Assembly: GCA_900317795.1 (NCBI GenBank)
Contig: ONIF01000068.1
Location: 1-8,457 of the forward strand
Source: an uncultured Eubacteriales bacterium
GTDB taxonomy: Bacteria; Bacillota; Clostridia; Oscillospirales; Acutalibacteraceae
Length of the DNA stretch: 8,457 nucleotides
Direction: 5' to 3'
This document shows positions 1 to 6,237 of the stretch, piece after piece. The position numbers and the translations under genes are program-made. Position 1 is the first letter of the stretch; every line of letters begins with the position of its first letter. The notes under the pieces were generated by a model. The model made no database searches. It saw only the letters and a list, made by a program, of their open reading frames with translations, and was not told where the DNA came from.

Positions 1-47
1 AGCGACGAAGAATCTTTTGAAGATTCCTCACTGCGTTCGGAATGACA
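1..47. repeat. Partial dispersed palindromic repeat (cut by window start)
   Basis: The segment contains a short hairpin (GAATCTT at 10-16 pairing with AAGATTC at 20-26) followed by CCTCACTGCGTTCGGAATGACA-type sequence ending at 47. This resembles the abundant non-coding palindromes of gut Firmicutes that read roughly 'TGTCATTC...GAAGAATC...GAATGACA' (recalled, not searched). The left half would lie before base 1. No coding potential is seen. It forms one block with the 14-mer at 86-99. Moderately confident that it is a repeat; its family name is not known to me. Confidence 0.6.
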
Positions 48-85
48 TACTTCATTTCATCATTGTCAGAATATTTTTCAGTTAC

Positions 86-99
86 ATCGAACTCACGTT
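86..99 (+). repeat. 14-bp dispersed end motif ATCGAACTCACGTT, copy 1
   Basis: This 14-mer occurs three times in the window: here on the plus strand, at 6280-6293 on the minus strand and at 6464-6477 on the plus strand. The latter two bound a 198-bp element, so this copy is probably the right end of a related element that begins before the window and carries the palindrome at 1-47. Confidence 0.7.
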
Positions 100-130
100 A
101 ATTATACCATAAAAATTTTCCTCTGCAAAT

Positions 131-159
131 GAATATGAAAAAAATATCGGGGTATTCTA
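131..159 (+). promoter_or_regulatory. Candidate sporulation sigma-G promoter for the coat-protein pair
   Basis: GAATA at 131-135 and TATTCTA at 153-159 are separated by 17 bp. In Bacillus the forespore factor sigma-G reads roughly GHATR-17/18-CATWHTA; the -35 fits and the -10 fits at six of seven positions (first base T, not C). The predicted start would be near 166, just ahead of the ribosome binding site at 178. No convincing vegetative promoter is visible in 86-177. This rests on a short degenerate match and fits the spore-coat-like genes downstream. Confidence 0.35.
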
Positions 160-177
160 TTATCAGACCATATATAC

Positions 178-183
178 AGGAGG
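178..183 (+). promoter_or_regulatory. Ribosome binding site AGGAGG fixing the start at 192
   Basis: A perfect AGGAGG lies 8 nt before the ATG at 192. The in-frame upstream ATGs at 129 and 135 have no comparable site, so the protein is taken to start at 192. Confidence 0.85.
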
Positions 184-191
184 TTTTTCAA

Positions 192-365
192 ATGACATCA
201 AAAGAGTTGCTTTATGTAGAGGACGCTCTCGGTCACGAGCAGTATTTTAAAACACAGTGCAGCGAAACCGCAAGCCGCATACAAGACAGCGAACTCCGCT
301 CCTTTGCACAGGATATACAAACACGACATCAGGAGATATTCCAAAATTTTTATAACTTGCTTTGA
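192..365 (+). CDS. Small CotF-type spore coat-like protein (57 aa)
   Basis: The predicted protein is 57 residues, soluble and almost wholly alpha-helical. It begins MTSKELLYVEDALGHEQ, and a second helix runs from about residue 30 to the end (FAQDIQTRHQEIFQNFYNLL). There is no signal peptide or membrane segment. It resembles the short companion protein found beside CotF-domain proteins in Clostridia, which are thought to be ferritin-like helical bundles of the spore coat; this family link is from memory. The start at 192 is chosen because of the AGGAGG at 178-183. Only 10 nt separate its stop from the next gene, whose ribosome binding site GAGGTGG overlaps this stop codon, so the two are surely co-translated. 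A role in spore coat assembly is inferred from the partner. Confidence 0.7.
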   Translation: MTSKELLYVEDALGHEQYFKTQCSETASRIQDSELRSFAQDIQTRHQEIFQNFYNLL

Positions 366-375
366 GGTGGTCAAC

Positions 376-618
376 ATGAACGACAGGGATTTAATGGAAA
401 ATATGCTTTTGCTTGAAAAGGGTGTATGTGACTTGTATATGCACGGTACAATAGAATCTTCCAGTGCAGACGTGCATCAGACTTTTTCCGATTCACTCAA
501 TACAGCCCTTGACATTCAAGAAAAAATTTACAGTAAAATGGAAGACAGAGGCTGGTACAAATCTGAGCAGGCTGACCAGAATAAAATGGACTGCTTGAGA
601 ATGAAATTCAGTAACTGA
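376..618 (+). CDS. CotF-domain spore coat-like protein (80 aa)
   Basis: This 80-residue protein matches the short Coat F domain (about 60 residues). Helix 1 begins DRDLMENMLLLEKGVCDLY, helix 2 covers the VHQTF...ALDIQEKIYSKM region, and the characteristic end is DRGWYKSE at about residues 57-64. Coat F proteins of Bacillus and Clostridia are small structural proteins deposited on the spore; no catalytic residues are expected. Start: ATG at 376 with GAGGTGG at 364-370. An upstream in-frame ATG at 304 lies inside the preceding gene and is rejected. It forms a two-gene unit with the 57-aa protein, so a heteromeric coat component is likely, and a strong terminator follows directly. The Coat F call is fairly secure; the exact coat layer is unknown. 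Confidence 0.75.
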   Translation: MNDRDLMENMLLLEKGVCDLYMHGTIESSSADVHQTFSDSLNTALDIQEKIYSKMEDRGWYKSEQADQNKMDCLRMKFSN

Positions 619-622
619 GAGA

Positions 623-671
623 AACAGAGTGGAAAGCGGAGTGATTTCTGCTTTCCATTCTGTTATTTTTT
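623..671 (+). terminator. Intrinsic terminator after the coat-protein pair
   Basis: A 17-bp stem forms between 623-639 and 648-664 (two G-U pairs, otherwise Watson-Crick) with an 8-nt loop, followed by ATTTTTT. It begins 5 nt after the stop at 618. It lies upstream of the ilv promoter, so it is not an attenuator of that operon. Confidence 0.9.
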
Positions 672-710
672 GCCTTTTAGAAATTTTTTTGCAAAATTCC
701 GGTGTATTTC

Positions 711-739
711 TTGATTTATGAAAATTGACATGATATAAT
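711..739 (+). promoter_or_regulatory. Vegetative (sigma-A) promoter of the ilvBNC operon
   Basis: TTGATT at 711-716, a 17-bp spacer and a perfect TATAAT at 734-739, preceded by the extended -10 dinucleotide TG at 731-732. Transcription should start near 746, leaving a leader of only about 26 nt before the ATG at 772. That is too short for a T-box or a leader-peptide attenuator. Confidence 0.85.
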
Positions 740-771
740 GAAATAGTATTTTTTGATGAAGGTGGGATATT

Positions 772-2391
772 ATGATAAGCGGTGCTGAAATTATGGTGAA
801 GTGCCTTCAGGAAGAAGGTGTTTCAATACTTTTCGGCTATCCCGGAGCAGTTATCTGCCCGTTTTTTGATAAACTTTGCGAAACAGATATAAAAGCAATA
901 CTTGTAAGACAGGAGCAGAATGCTGCACACGCTGCAAGCGGCTATGCAAGGGCGACTTCAAAAGTCGGTGTATGCGTTGCAACATCGGGACCGGGTGCTT
1001 TGAATATGATAACGGGTATTGCAACGGCTTATATGGATTCAATTCCTATGGTTGCAATTACAGGTCAAGTAAAAAGTGATGTGCTTGGCAGAGATGTTTT
1101 TCAGGAAGCAGATATTACAGGTGCGTGTGAATCCTTTGTAAAACACAGTTATCTTGTAAAAAATACGGCTGATTTGCCGAGAGTTTTCAAAGAGGCTTTC
1201 CATATTGCCGGTACGGGCAGACCCGGACCTGTTTTGATAGATGTACCCGTTGACATTCAGCAGGGCGAAATAGAGGAGTTTATATATCCCGAAAAGGTAA
1301 ATATCATAGGCTATAAACCGAGCGTGCAGGGACACCCCATGCAGATAAAAAGAGCATTGGAGGGCTTGGCACAGTCCAAAAAGCCTGTTATATGCGTAGG
1401 CGGAGGAGTACTTACATCGGGTGCAAAACCCAAACTCAGAGAGTTTGCAAAATTGACAAATATACCTGTTGTATCTACCATGATGGGCATAGGTGCTATG
1501 CCGTCAAATGATGAATTGTATGTGGGAATGATAGGTTCTCACGGTATCAAAGCCGCCAATAAGACGATACATGAGGCAGATTTGATAATCCTTTGCGGTG
1601 CAAGGGTAGGTGACAGGGCGGTTGCATCGCCCGACCAGGTCGCACAAAATTCCCGTGTCATACATATAGACATAGACCCTGCCGAAATAGGCAAAAATAT
1701 GAAAACAACCATTCCAATCGTGGGCGACTTAAAAAGCGTTTTGACACAAATGCTGAAAGAAGTTTCCTATACTGCCCCGAAAGAGTGGCTTGAAGATATA
1801 GCAAGTTGGAAAAAAGAATTTGCAAAGCCCCATGTAAAATTTGAGGGCTATGTCGAGCCACAGGGATTTCTTGAAAAGCTTTCCGAAAAGCTTGATAAAA
1901 AGTCAATTTTGATTGCAGACGTAGGGCAAAATCAGATTTGGTGTGCAAACAGCTTTAAAGTGTCCGACGGAAGATTTTTCACATCGGGCGGCATGGGTAC
2001 AATGGGATATTCCGTGCCGGCGGCAGTCGGGGCAAAATTTGCCCGTCCGTCAAGAGATGTTGTCGCTGTATGCGGTGACGGCTCTTTCCAGATGTCAATG
2101 AATGAGTTGGCAACCATTGCCCAAAATCATCTCAATGTCAAGATAATTGTCATGCGTAATACCGTTTTGGGAATGGTGCATGAATTGCAGGACTTTTTTT
2201 ATGGAAGTCGTTACGCTGTAACGGAACTTGACGAAATGCCCGATTTTGCAAAAATTGCGGCAGCCTACGGCATAGAATCGGCATTTGCTTCATCAAATGA
2301 GGAAGCCGAAATGTATGCGGAAAAAATGCTGAAAAGCAATAAGCCGTTTTTGCTTGTATGCAACGTGCACCCCAATACACCGTCACGATAA
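772..2391 (+). CDS. ilvB: Acetolactate synthase, large (catalytic) subunit
   Basis: ThDP-dependent acetohydroxyacid synthase joins two pyruvates to 2-acetolactate (or pyruvate with 2-ketobutyrate), the first shared step of valine, leucine and isoleucine synthesis in the cytosol. Visible marks: N-terminal FGYPG (21-25), catalytic Glu48 in RQEQNAAHA, TSGPGALN (71-78), GQV...GRDVFQEAD (98-114), a central domain at about 190-330, and the ThDP/Mg motif GDGSFQMS (435-442) with the second Mg ligand Asn463, 27 residues after Asp436 as in the yeast enzyme. Start: ATG 772 behind AAGGTGGG. At 539 aa it is shorter than most family members and lacks the usual C-terminal 'YPMVPPG' segment. Leu472 stands where nearly all relatives have Trp. 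First gene of ilvBNC; the small subunit follows after 12 nt, which supports an anabolic rather than a catabolic (AlsS) enzyme. Confidence 0.95.
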   Translation: MISGAEIMVKCLQEEGVSILFGYPGAVICPFFDKLCETDIKAILVRQEQNAAHAASGYARATSKVGVCVATSGPGALNMITGIATAYMDSIPMVAITGQVKSDVLGRDVFQEADITGACESFVKHSYLVKNTADLPRVFKEAFHIAGTGRPGPVLIDVPVDIQQGEIEEFIYPEKVNIIGYKPSVQGHPMQIKRALEGLAQSKKPVICVGGGVLTSGAKPKLREFAKLTNIPVVSTMMGIGAMPSNDELYVGMIGSHGIKAANKTIHEADLIILCGARVGDRAVASPDQVAQNSRVIHIDIDPAEIGKNMKTTIPIVGDLKSVLTQMLKEVSYTAPKEWLEDIASWKKEFAKPHVKFEGYVEPQGFLEKLSEKLDKKSILIADVGQNQIWCANSFKVSDGRFFTSGGMGTMGYSVPAAVGAKFARPSRDVVAVCGDGSFQMSMNELATIAQNHLNVKIIVMRNTVLGMVHELQDFFYGSRYAVTELDEMPDFAKIAAAYGIESAFASSNEEAEMYAEKMLKSNKPFLLVCNVHPNTPSR

Positions 2392-2403
2392 GGAGGAAAT
2401 CTG

Positions 2404-2892
2404 ATGAAATACACTCTTTCCGTTTTAGTTGAAAACCATGCCGGTGTACTTTCAAAAGTTTCCGGATTATTTTCAAGACGTGGATTTAATATAGACAGCC
2501 TTGCAGTAGGTACTACCGAAGATGAAAATATATCGAGAATTACCATCGTTGCAGACGGTGACGAGTATGTGATAGAACAGCTTGAAAAACAGCTTAATAA
2601 ACTCATTCCTGTTATCAAAGTAAGAACTCTTACGGAGGGGAGTTTTGTAAGCTGTGAACTCTATCTTGTGAAAGTCCGCTGTACAGCAAAGCAAAGGCTT
2701 GATATAATGAAAATAGCCGAACTCATGCAGGCTAAAATCGTTGATGTGGCACAAAACTCAATTACTCTGCAATTTGCAGATACAAGCGAGAGGTTTGAAA
2801 CATTGACGGAATTGTTAAAACCGTATGGTATCCGTGAAATCGTCAGAACAGGCACTGTCGCCATTGAAAAGGACTCTGCCGCAAAAAAATGA
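2404..2892 (+). CDS. ilvN: Acetolactate synthase, small (regulatory) subunit
   Basis: The 162-residue regulatory partner of IlvB activates the large subunit and gives feedback inhibition by valine. An ACT domain spans about residues 3-77 (KYTLSVLVENHAGVLSKV..., GFNIDSLAVG) and the conserved small-subunit C-terminal domain about 80-158. Asn11, Gly14 and Asn29, which in E. coli IlvH line the valine site, are all present, so feedback control is expected to be kept. The start is ATG 2404, 7 nt after AAGGAGG (2390-2396), which overlaps the ilvB stop codon; this suggests coupled translation and balanced amounts. The length is normal for the family. Called IlvN by convention; it could equally be named IlvH. 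Confidence 0.95.
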   Translation: MKYTLSVLVENHAGVLSKVSGLFSRRGFNIDSLAVGTTEDENISRITIVADGDEYVIEQLEKQLNKLIPVIKVRTLTEGSFVSCELYLVKVRCTAKQRLDIMKIAELMQAKIVDVAQNSITLQFADTSERFETLTELLKPYGIREIVRTGTVAIEKDSAAKK

Positions 2893-2935
2893 CGGTCAAG
2901 CGAATTTCATAATATATATTTTAAACAATTTTTTA

Positions 2936-2942
2936 TGGAGGT
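2936..2942 (+). promoter_or_regulatory. Ribosome binding site TGGAGGT fixing the ilvC start at 2950
   Basis: TGGAGGT sits 7 nt before ATG 2950. An in-frame ATG at 2935 overlaps this site itself, so a start there would add five residues (MEVFK) without its own ribosome binding site and is unlikely. Confidence 0.85.
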
Positions 2943-2949
2943 CTTTAAA

Positions 2950-3957
2950 ATGCCAAAAATTTATTATGAGGCTGACTGTGACATCAATCAGCTCAACGGA
3001 AAAACCGTTGCTATTATCGGCTACGGCAGTCAGGGACACGCTCACGCTCTCAATCTTCGTGACAGCGGTGTAAAAGTTATCATCGGTCTTTATGAGGGCA
3101 GCAAAAAGTGGGATCATGTAAAGGAACTCGGCTTTGAAGTTTATACAACTGCCGAAGCTACCAAAAAAGCCGATATTATCATGATACTTACTCCCGACGA
3201 AAAACAGGCTGATATTTTCAAAAAGGACATCGCTCCCAATCTGACAGAGGGCAAGGCTATCGCTTTTGCACACGGCTTTAACATTCACTTTAAGCAGATT
3301 GTTCCTCCCTCAAATGTAGATATATTCATGATTGCTCCGAAAGCTCCCGGTCACACTGTACGTTCGGAGTATGTTGAGGGCAAGGGTACACCCGCTCTCG
3401 TTGCAGTATATCAGGACGCAACAGGCAAGGCTCTTGACATTGCTCTTGCTTATGGTGCAGGTATCGGTGCAGCCCGTGCAGCCGTTATGGAAACAACTTT
3501 CAAAATCGAAACAGAAACCGACCTCTTTGGTGAGCAGGCTGTACTTTGCGGCGGCGTAACAGCTCTCATGCAGGCAGGCTTTGAAACTCTCGTTGAAGCA
3601 GGCTATGCTCCCGAAAATGCTTACTTTGAGTGTATCCATGAAATGAAACTCATCGTTGACCTTATCTATGCAGGCGGTTTCTCAAAGATGAGATATTCCA
3701 TTTCAAATACCGCTGAATTCGGTGACTACGAAACAGGCAAGAGAATTATTACAGATGCTACAAAGGCTGAAATGAAGAAAGTTCTTGCCGAAATTCAGGA
3801 CGGTACATTTGCTTCCAAGTGGATTGCAGAAAATAAGAACGGTCTTGCACACTTCAATGCAATGCGTGCTATCAAGGCTGAACATCAGCTTGAAAAAGTC
3901 GGTGAGGAAATCCGCAAAATGTATTCATGGAACGGTACCGACAAGTACGCTGACTGA
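2950..3957 (+). CDS. ilvC: Ketol-acid reductoisomerase (class I)
   Basis: Converts 2-acetolactate, the product of the two genes upstream, to 2,3-dihydroxy-isovalerate using NAD(P)H and Mg2+. The 335-residue length is that of the short class I form. The N-terminal Rossmann domain (about 1-180) carries GYGSQGHAHALNLRDSG with Gly24, Gly26 and Gly29. His108 (FAHGF) and Lys131 (APKAPGH) are in place. The C-terminal helical knot domain has the metal ligands Asp191 and Glu195 (DLFGEQ), Glu227 and Glu231 (ECIHEM) and Ser252. The cofactor loop reads Y48-E-G-S-K-K-W rather than the usual R-x-G-S-x-S-W. It lies 57 nt after ilvN with no clear promoter between, and ends in TGATAA before a strong terminator. 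Its codon use (ATC, CTC, CGT) is more biased than that of ilvB, hinting at high expression. Confidence 0.96.
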   Translation: MPKIYYEADCDINQLNGKTVAIIGYGSQGHAHALNLRDSGVKVIIGLYEGSKKWDHVKELGFEVYTTAEATKKADIIMILTPDEKQADIFKKDIAPNLTEGKAIAFAHGFNIHFKQIVPPSNVDIFMIAPKAPGHTVRSEYVEGKGTPALVAVYQDATGKALDIALAYGAGIGAARAAVMETTFKIETETDLFGEQAVLCGGVTALMQAGFETLVEAGYAPENAYFECIHEMKLIVDLIYAGGFSKMRYSISNTAEFGDYETGKRIITDATKAEMKKVLAEIQDGTFASKWIAENKNGLAHFNAMRAIKAEHQLEKVGEEIRKMYSWNGTDKYAD

Positions 3958-3982
3958 TAAAATTTATTTCCGTTAAAGAATA

Positions 3983-4027
3983 AAAGCCATCAATATGAGT
4001 GCAATATACGCTCATATTGATGGCTTT
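3983..4027. terminator. Bidirectional terminator between ilvC and the convergent XRE gene
   Basis: A perfect 17-bp inverted repeat joins 3983-3999 and 4011-4027 and can be extended by two more pairs into the loop. It begins 26 nt after the ilvC stop (plus strand) and 14 nt after the XRE stop (minus strand). On the minus strand the stem is followed by TTTATTCTTT, a fair U-tract. On the plus strand the U-run is only the TTT at the stem end. Confidence 0.85.
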
Positions 4028-4040
4028 GAATTTATGGAAA

Positions 4041-4256
4041 TTATTTTATTTCGGGATTATCGGTTATTCCCATGATATAATCTATGGATACATTGAATAT
4101 CTTTGAATACGCAACGAGCAAATCTATTGGCAGTTTTCTTTGATTTCTTTCATACTGCGACAAAGTTATTTGAGCTATGCCAAGCAGTTTACTCAAATCT
4201 TCCTGACTCATATTATTTTTTTGCCTTAAAATCTTTATTCTCTCGTAATATTCCAT
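4041..4256 (-). CDS. Small XRE-family helix-turn-helix regulator (71 aa)
   Basis: A single Cro/C1-type HTH domain fills the protein. The first helix is YYERIKILRQKNNMS, then the pair QEDLSKLLGIA (positioning helix) and ITLSQYERNQRKLP (recognition helix), then two closing helices with the typical FNVSIDYIMG. There is no sensor or membrane domain, so it probably acts as a dimeric DNA-binding protein on its own. The start is taken at 4256 because AGGGAG (4269-4264) is 7 nt before that ATG; the earlier ATG at 4262 is only 1 nt from it. It follows tgt by 26 nt on the same strand with no terminator between, so it is the last gene of the minus-strand operon. Target unknown; a few accessory-element regulators look alike, but nothing phage-like is nearby. 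Confidence 0.85.
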   Translation of the reverse strand: MEYYERIKILRQKNNMSQEDLSKLLGIAQITLSQYERNQRKLPIDLLVAYSKIFNVSIDYIMGITDNPEIK

Positions 4257-4263
4257 GTTCATT

Positions 4264-4269
4264 CTCCCT
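4264..4269 (-). promoter_or_regulatory. Ribosome binding site AGGGAG for the XRE regulator
   Basis: On the minus strand AGGGAG is followed by AATGAACATG. The second ATG (4256) has ideal spacing of 7 nt; the first (4262) has 1 nt. This decides the start. Confidence 0.75.
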
Positions 4270-4282
4270 GCATTGTATCAAA

Positions 4283-5413
4283 TCAAATTCTTTTATCAAG
4301 GACAGGCACATATTTTTGATAAAATTCCTCAAATGTATCATTTTCGATAGTTTCCCGTATTTTCATAAGCAGGGTATTGTAAAAATACACGTTATGCATG
4401 ACACACAAACGCATGGCAAGCATTTCACCGCTTTTGAAAAGATGTCGGATATATGCCCTCGTGAAATTTCGGCATACAGGGCAGTCACACTCTGTATCAA
4501 GGGGATTTTCGTCAAGGGTATATTTTTCATTCATCATATTTCTTCTGCCCTGCCATGTAAAGACGTTGGCATGACGGGCATTTCTTGTAGGCATGACGCA
4601 GTCAAACATATCTACTCCACGATGTACGGCTTCCAGTATATTGACAGGCGTGCCTACTCCCATTAAATAACGGGGTTTGTCTTTCGGCATATACTCCTCT
4701 ACAACGTCAATGATATGATACATTTCCTGTGCAGACTCGCCTACCGCAAGTCCCCCTATTGCATAGCCGTCAAGATTCAATTCCGCAATGCGTTTCATGT
4801 GGTCAATACGCAGGTCATCATAAGTCGAGCCTTGATTGATACCGAAAAGCATTTGCTGTTTATTGATGGTATCTTCAAGGGCATTCAATTCCTGCATTTT
4901 CTTTTGACATCTGCAAAGCCACCTGTAAGTTCTGTCACAAGAATTTTTTGTATAGTTATATTCGGCAGGATTTTCTATGCACTCATCAAATGCCATAGCG
5001 ATAGTTGAGCCTAAATCGGACTGTATCTGCATACTTTCCTCTGGTCCCATAAAAATTCTGTGTCCGTCAATGTGTGACGCAAATGTTACGCCCTCTTCTT
5101 TGATGTTTCTGAGTTTTGCAAGGGAGAATACCTGAAAACCACCGCTGTCGGTCAATATAGGACCGTTCCAGCGTGTAAACTTGTGCAGACCGCCAAGTTT
5201 TTTAACATTTTCATTCCCGGGTCTTAAATGCAGATGATAGGTATTGCAAAGCTGTACCTGACAGCGTAAATCTTTCAAATCAAGGGCAGAAACAGCCCCT
5301 TTGATTGCACCGCACGTTGCAACGTTCATAAATGCAGGTGTCTGTATAACACCGTGAGGCGTGGTAATCTCGCCACGCCTCGCTTTTCCGATTTGTTTTA
5401 TCAATTTATACAT
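4283..5413 (-). CDS. tgt: Queuine/preQ1 tRNA-ribosyltransferase (tRNA-guanine transglycosylase)
   Basis: Exchanges guanine-34 in the GUN anticodons of tRNA Asp, Asn, His and Tyr for a 7-deazaguanine, the committed step of queuosine formation. The 376 residues cover the whole TIM barrel. DSGGFQ at 89-94 holds the general acid/base Asp89; FDECI holds substrate-contacting Asp143; GGLAVGE is at 220-226; the nucleophile is Asp271 in FDCVMPTRNARHA. The zinc site is C309-x-C311-x2-C314...H340, with the same spacing as in Zymomonas Tgt. Cys145 and Val224 are the bacterial-type residues associated with preQ1 rather than queuine use (family knowledge, applied by inference). The start ATG 5413 is 8 nt after the stop of the upstream gene and has no good ribosome binding site, so translation is probably coupled. 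No queuosine synthesis gene is adjacent. Confidence 0.96.
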   Translation of the reverse strand: MYKLIKQIGKARRGEITTPHGVIQTPAFMNVATCGAIKGAVSALDLKDLRCQVQLCNTYHLHLRPGNENVKKLGGLHKFTRWNGPILTDSGGFQVFSLAKLRNIKEEGVTFASHIDGHRIFMGPEESMQIQSDLGSTIAMAFDECIENPAEYNYTKNSCDRTYRWLCRCQKKMQELNALEDTINKQQMLFGINQGSTYDDLRIDHMKRIAELNLDGYAIGGLAVGESAQEMYHIIDVVEEYMPKDKPRYLMGVGTPVNILEAVHRGVDMFDCVMPTRNARHANVFTWQGRRNMMNEKYTLDENPLDTECDCPVCRNFTRAYIRHLFKSGEMLAMRLCVMHNVYFYNTLLMKIRETIENDTFEEFYQKYVPVLDKRI

Positions 5414-5421
5414 ATCAGTCT

Positions 5422-6198
5422 TTATTCAGCTTCATCAGCCAATTCGGCTTTTGCCCTTGCCGCAGCGGCTTCTGCTTCGGCTCTTGCCTTTGCCTGTGCA
5501 ACCTCTGCTTCAAATTCAGCTCTCTGTTTTTCTGCGGCAGCTTTTCTTTCTTCTTCATTGGTGAATTTAAGCGGTTTATCCTCACCGTCAACGAGTGCCG
5601 TCATTGCGTTGTCATGGAATACCGCAACAGTGCCTACGGGCATTTCCAAAACTCTTATTGCTTCCGAGCGGAATTTGAAAAGCTCATACGAGGGAATTCT
5701 TATATAATCATCTGATTTGTGATTTTCCTCGTCGGGGTCATCGAGAAGTCCGAAATACCAGCCCGAATCGCCTGCTTTTGCAGTTTCCGTTCTGTTCATA
5801 TACACATCTGACGCATTCATAGCCTCTTTAAGTACAAGGATAGTATCTTTAAAAGTGGTAGCTTCGGGCTGAACATTGGCAACTCTTACGGTTTCAACCT
5901 GCATATTCTGTGCAAGCAGAGAAAGTGTAACATCATCTGTCTTGTCGGTCAAGGGATTTTTCTTGTAATCGCTTGACTGCACTACATAGAAAACATTGCC
6001 CTTATCATCTTTTCTCTCACTCATGAAGAAGAATGACCAGCCGAAATTCATTACAAACTTATCATTGAATATATCCGCATTGGTTTCCCTGCAAATTTGT
6101 GTAAGCGTCTTGAAAATAGCCCCTGCCGCATTCTTCATGGGATAGCCTGCATACATTCTTACTGTATTATCTTTTATTTTTGCTTCAAAAGTTATCAT
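5422..6198 (-). CDS. DUF2185/Imm33-like protein with Ala/Glu-rich coiled-coil tail
   Basis: A 258-residue soluble protein without signal peptide or membrane segment. Residues 1-115 form a mixed alpha/beta region I do not recognise. Residues about 128-205 resemble the DUF2185 (Imm33) domain, with the marks 'MNRTE...', D144-S-G-W147, an acidic loop LLDDPDEEN and a following 'Y-I-R-I-P-S-Y-E-L' strand. Residues about 213-258 are a highly charged, Ala/Glu/Arg/Lys-rich helix likely to be a coiled coil. DUF2185 is of unknown function and has been linked by comparative genomics to immunity in polymorphic toxin loci; no toxin is seen here. First gene of the operon with tgt and an XRE regulator. ATG 6198 follows AAAGGGAG (6213-6206); another ATG at 6203 is out of frame. 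The domain call is from memory of the motif and is moderately sure. Confidence 0.65.
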   Translation of the reverse strand: MITFEAKIKDNTVRMYAGYPMKNAAGAIFKTLTQICRETNADIFNDKFVMNFGWSFFFMSERKDDKGNVFYVVQSSDYKKNPLTDKTDDVTLSLLAQNMQVETVRVANVQPEATTFKDTILVLKEAMNASDVYMNRTETAKAGDSGWYFGLLDDPDEENHKSDDYIRIPSYELFKFRSEAIRVLEMPVGTVAVFHDNAMTALVDGEDKPLKFTNEEERKAAAEKQRAEFEAEVAQAKARAEAEAAAARAKAELADEAE

Positions 6199-6237
6199 AA
6201 CATAACTCCCTTTCTTGAAATCAATTTACATGAAATT

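Noticed and set aside
129..191. Upstream in-frame ATGs extending the first small coat protein by 21 residues
   Set aside because: The perfect AGGAGG at 178-183 sits inside this extension with ideal spacing to ATG 192, and the extension does not look like the protein family.
623..671. Hairpin as an ilv attenuator
   Set aside because: It precedes the ilv promoter and directly follows the coat-protein stop codon, so it is the terminator of the upstream unit.
725..730. TTGACA as the -35 box of the ilv promoter
   Set aside because: It is only 3 bp from the TATAAT at 734. TTGATT at 711-716 has the correct 17-bp spacing.
2893..2949. Separate promoter for ilvC in the 57-nt ilvN-ilvC gap
   Set aside because: AT-rich, but no -35/-10 pair with acceptable spacing was found; read-through from the ilv promoter is the simpler view.
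4103..4666. 187-codon plus-strand open frame
   Set aside because: Antisense to tgt and the XRE gene, both of which have complete family motifs; it is a shadow frame.
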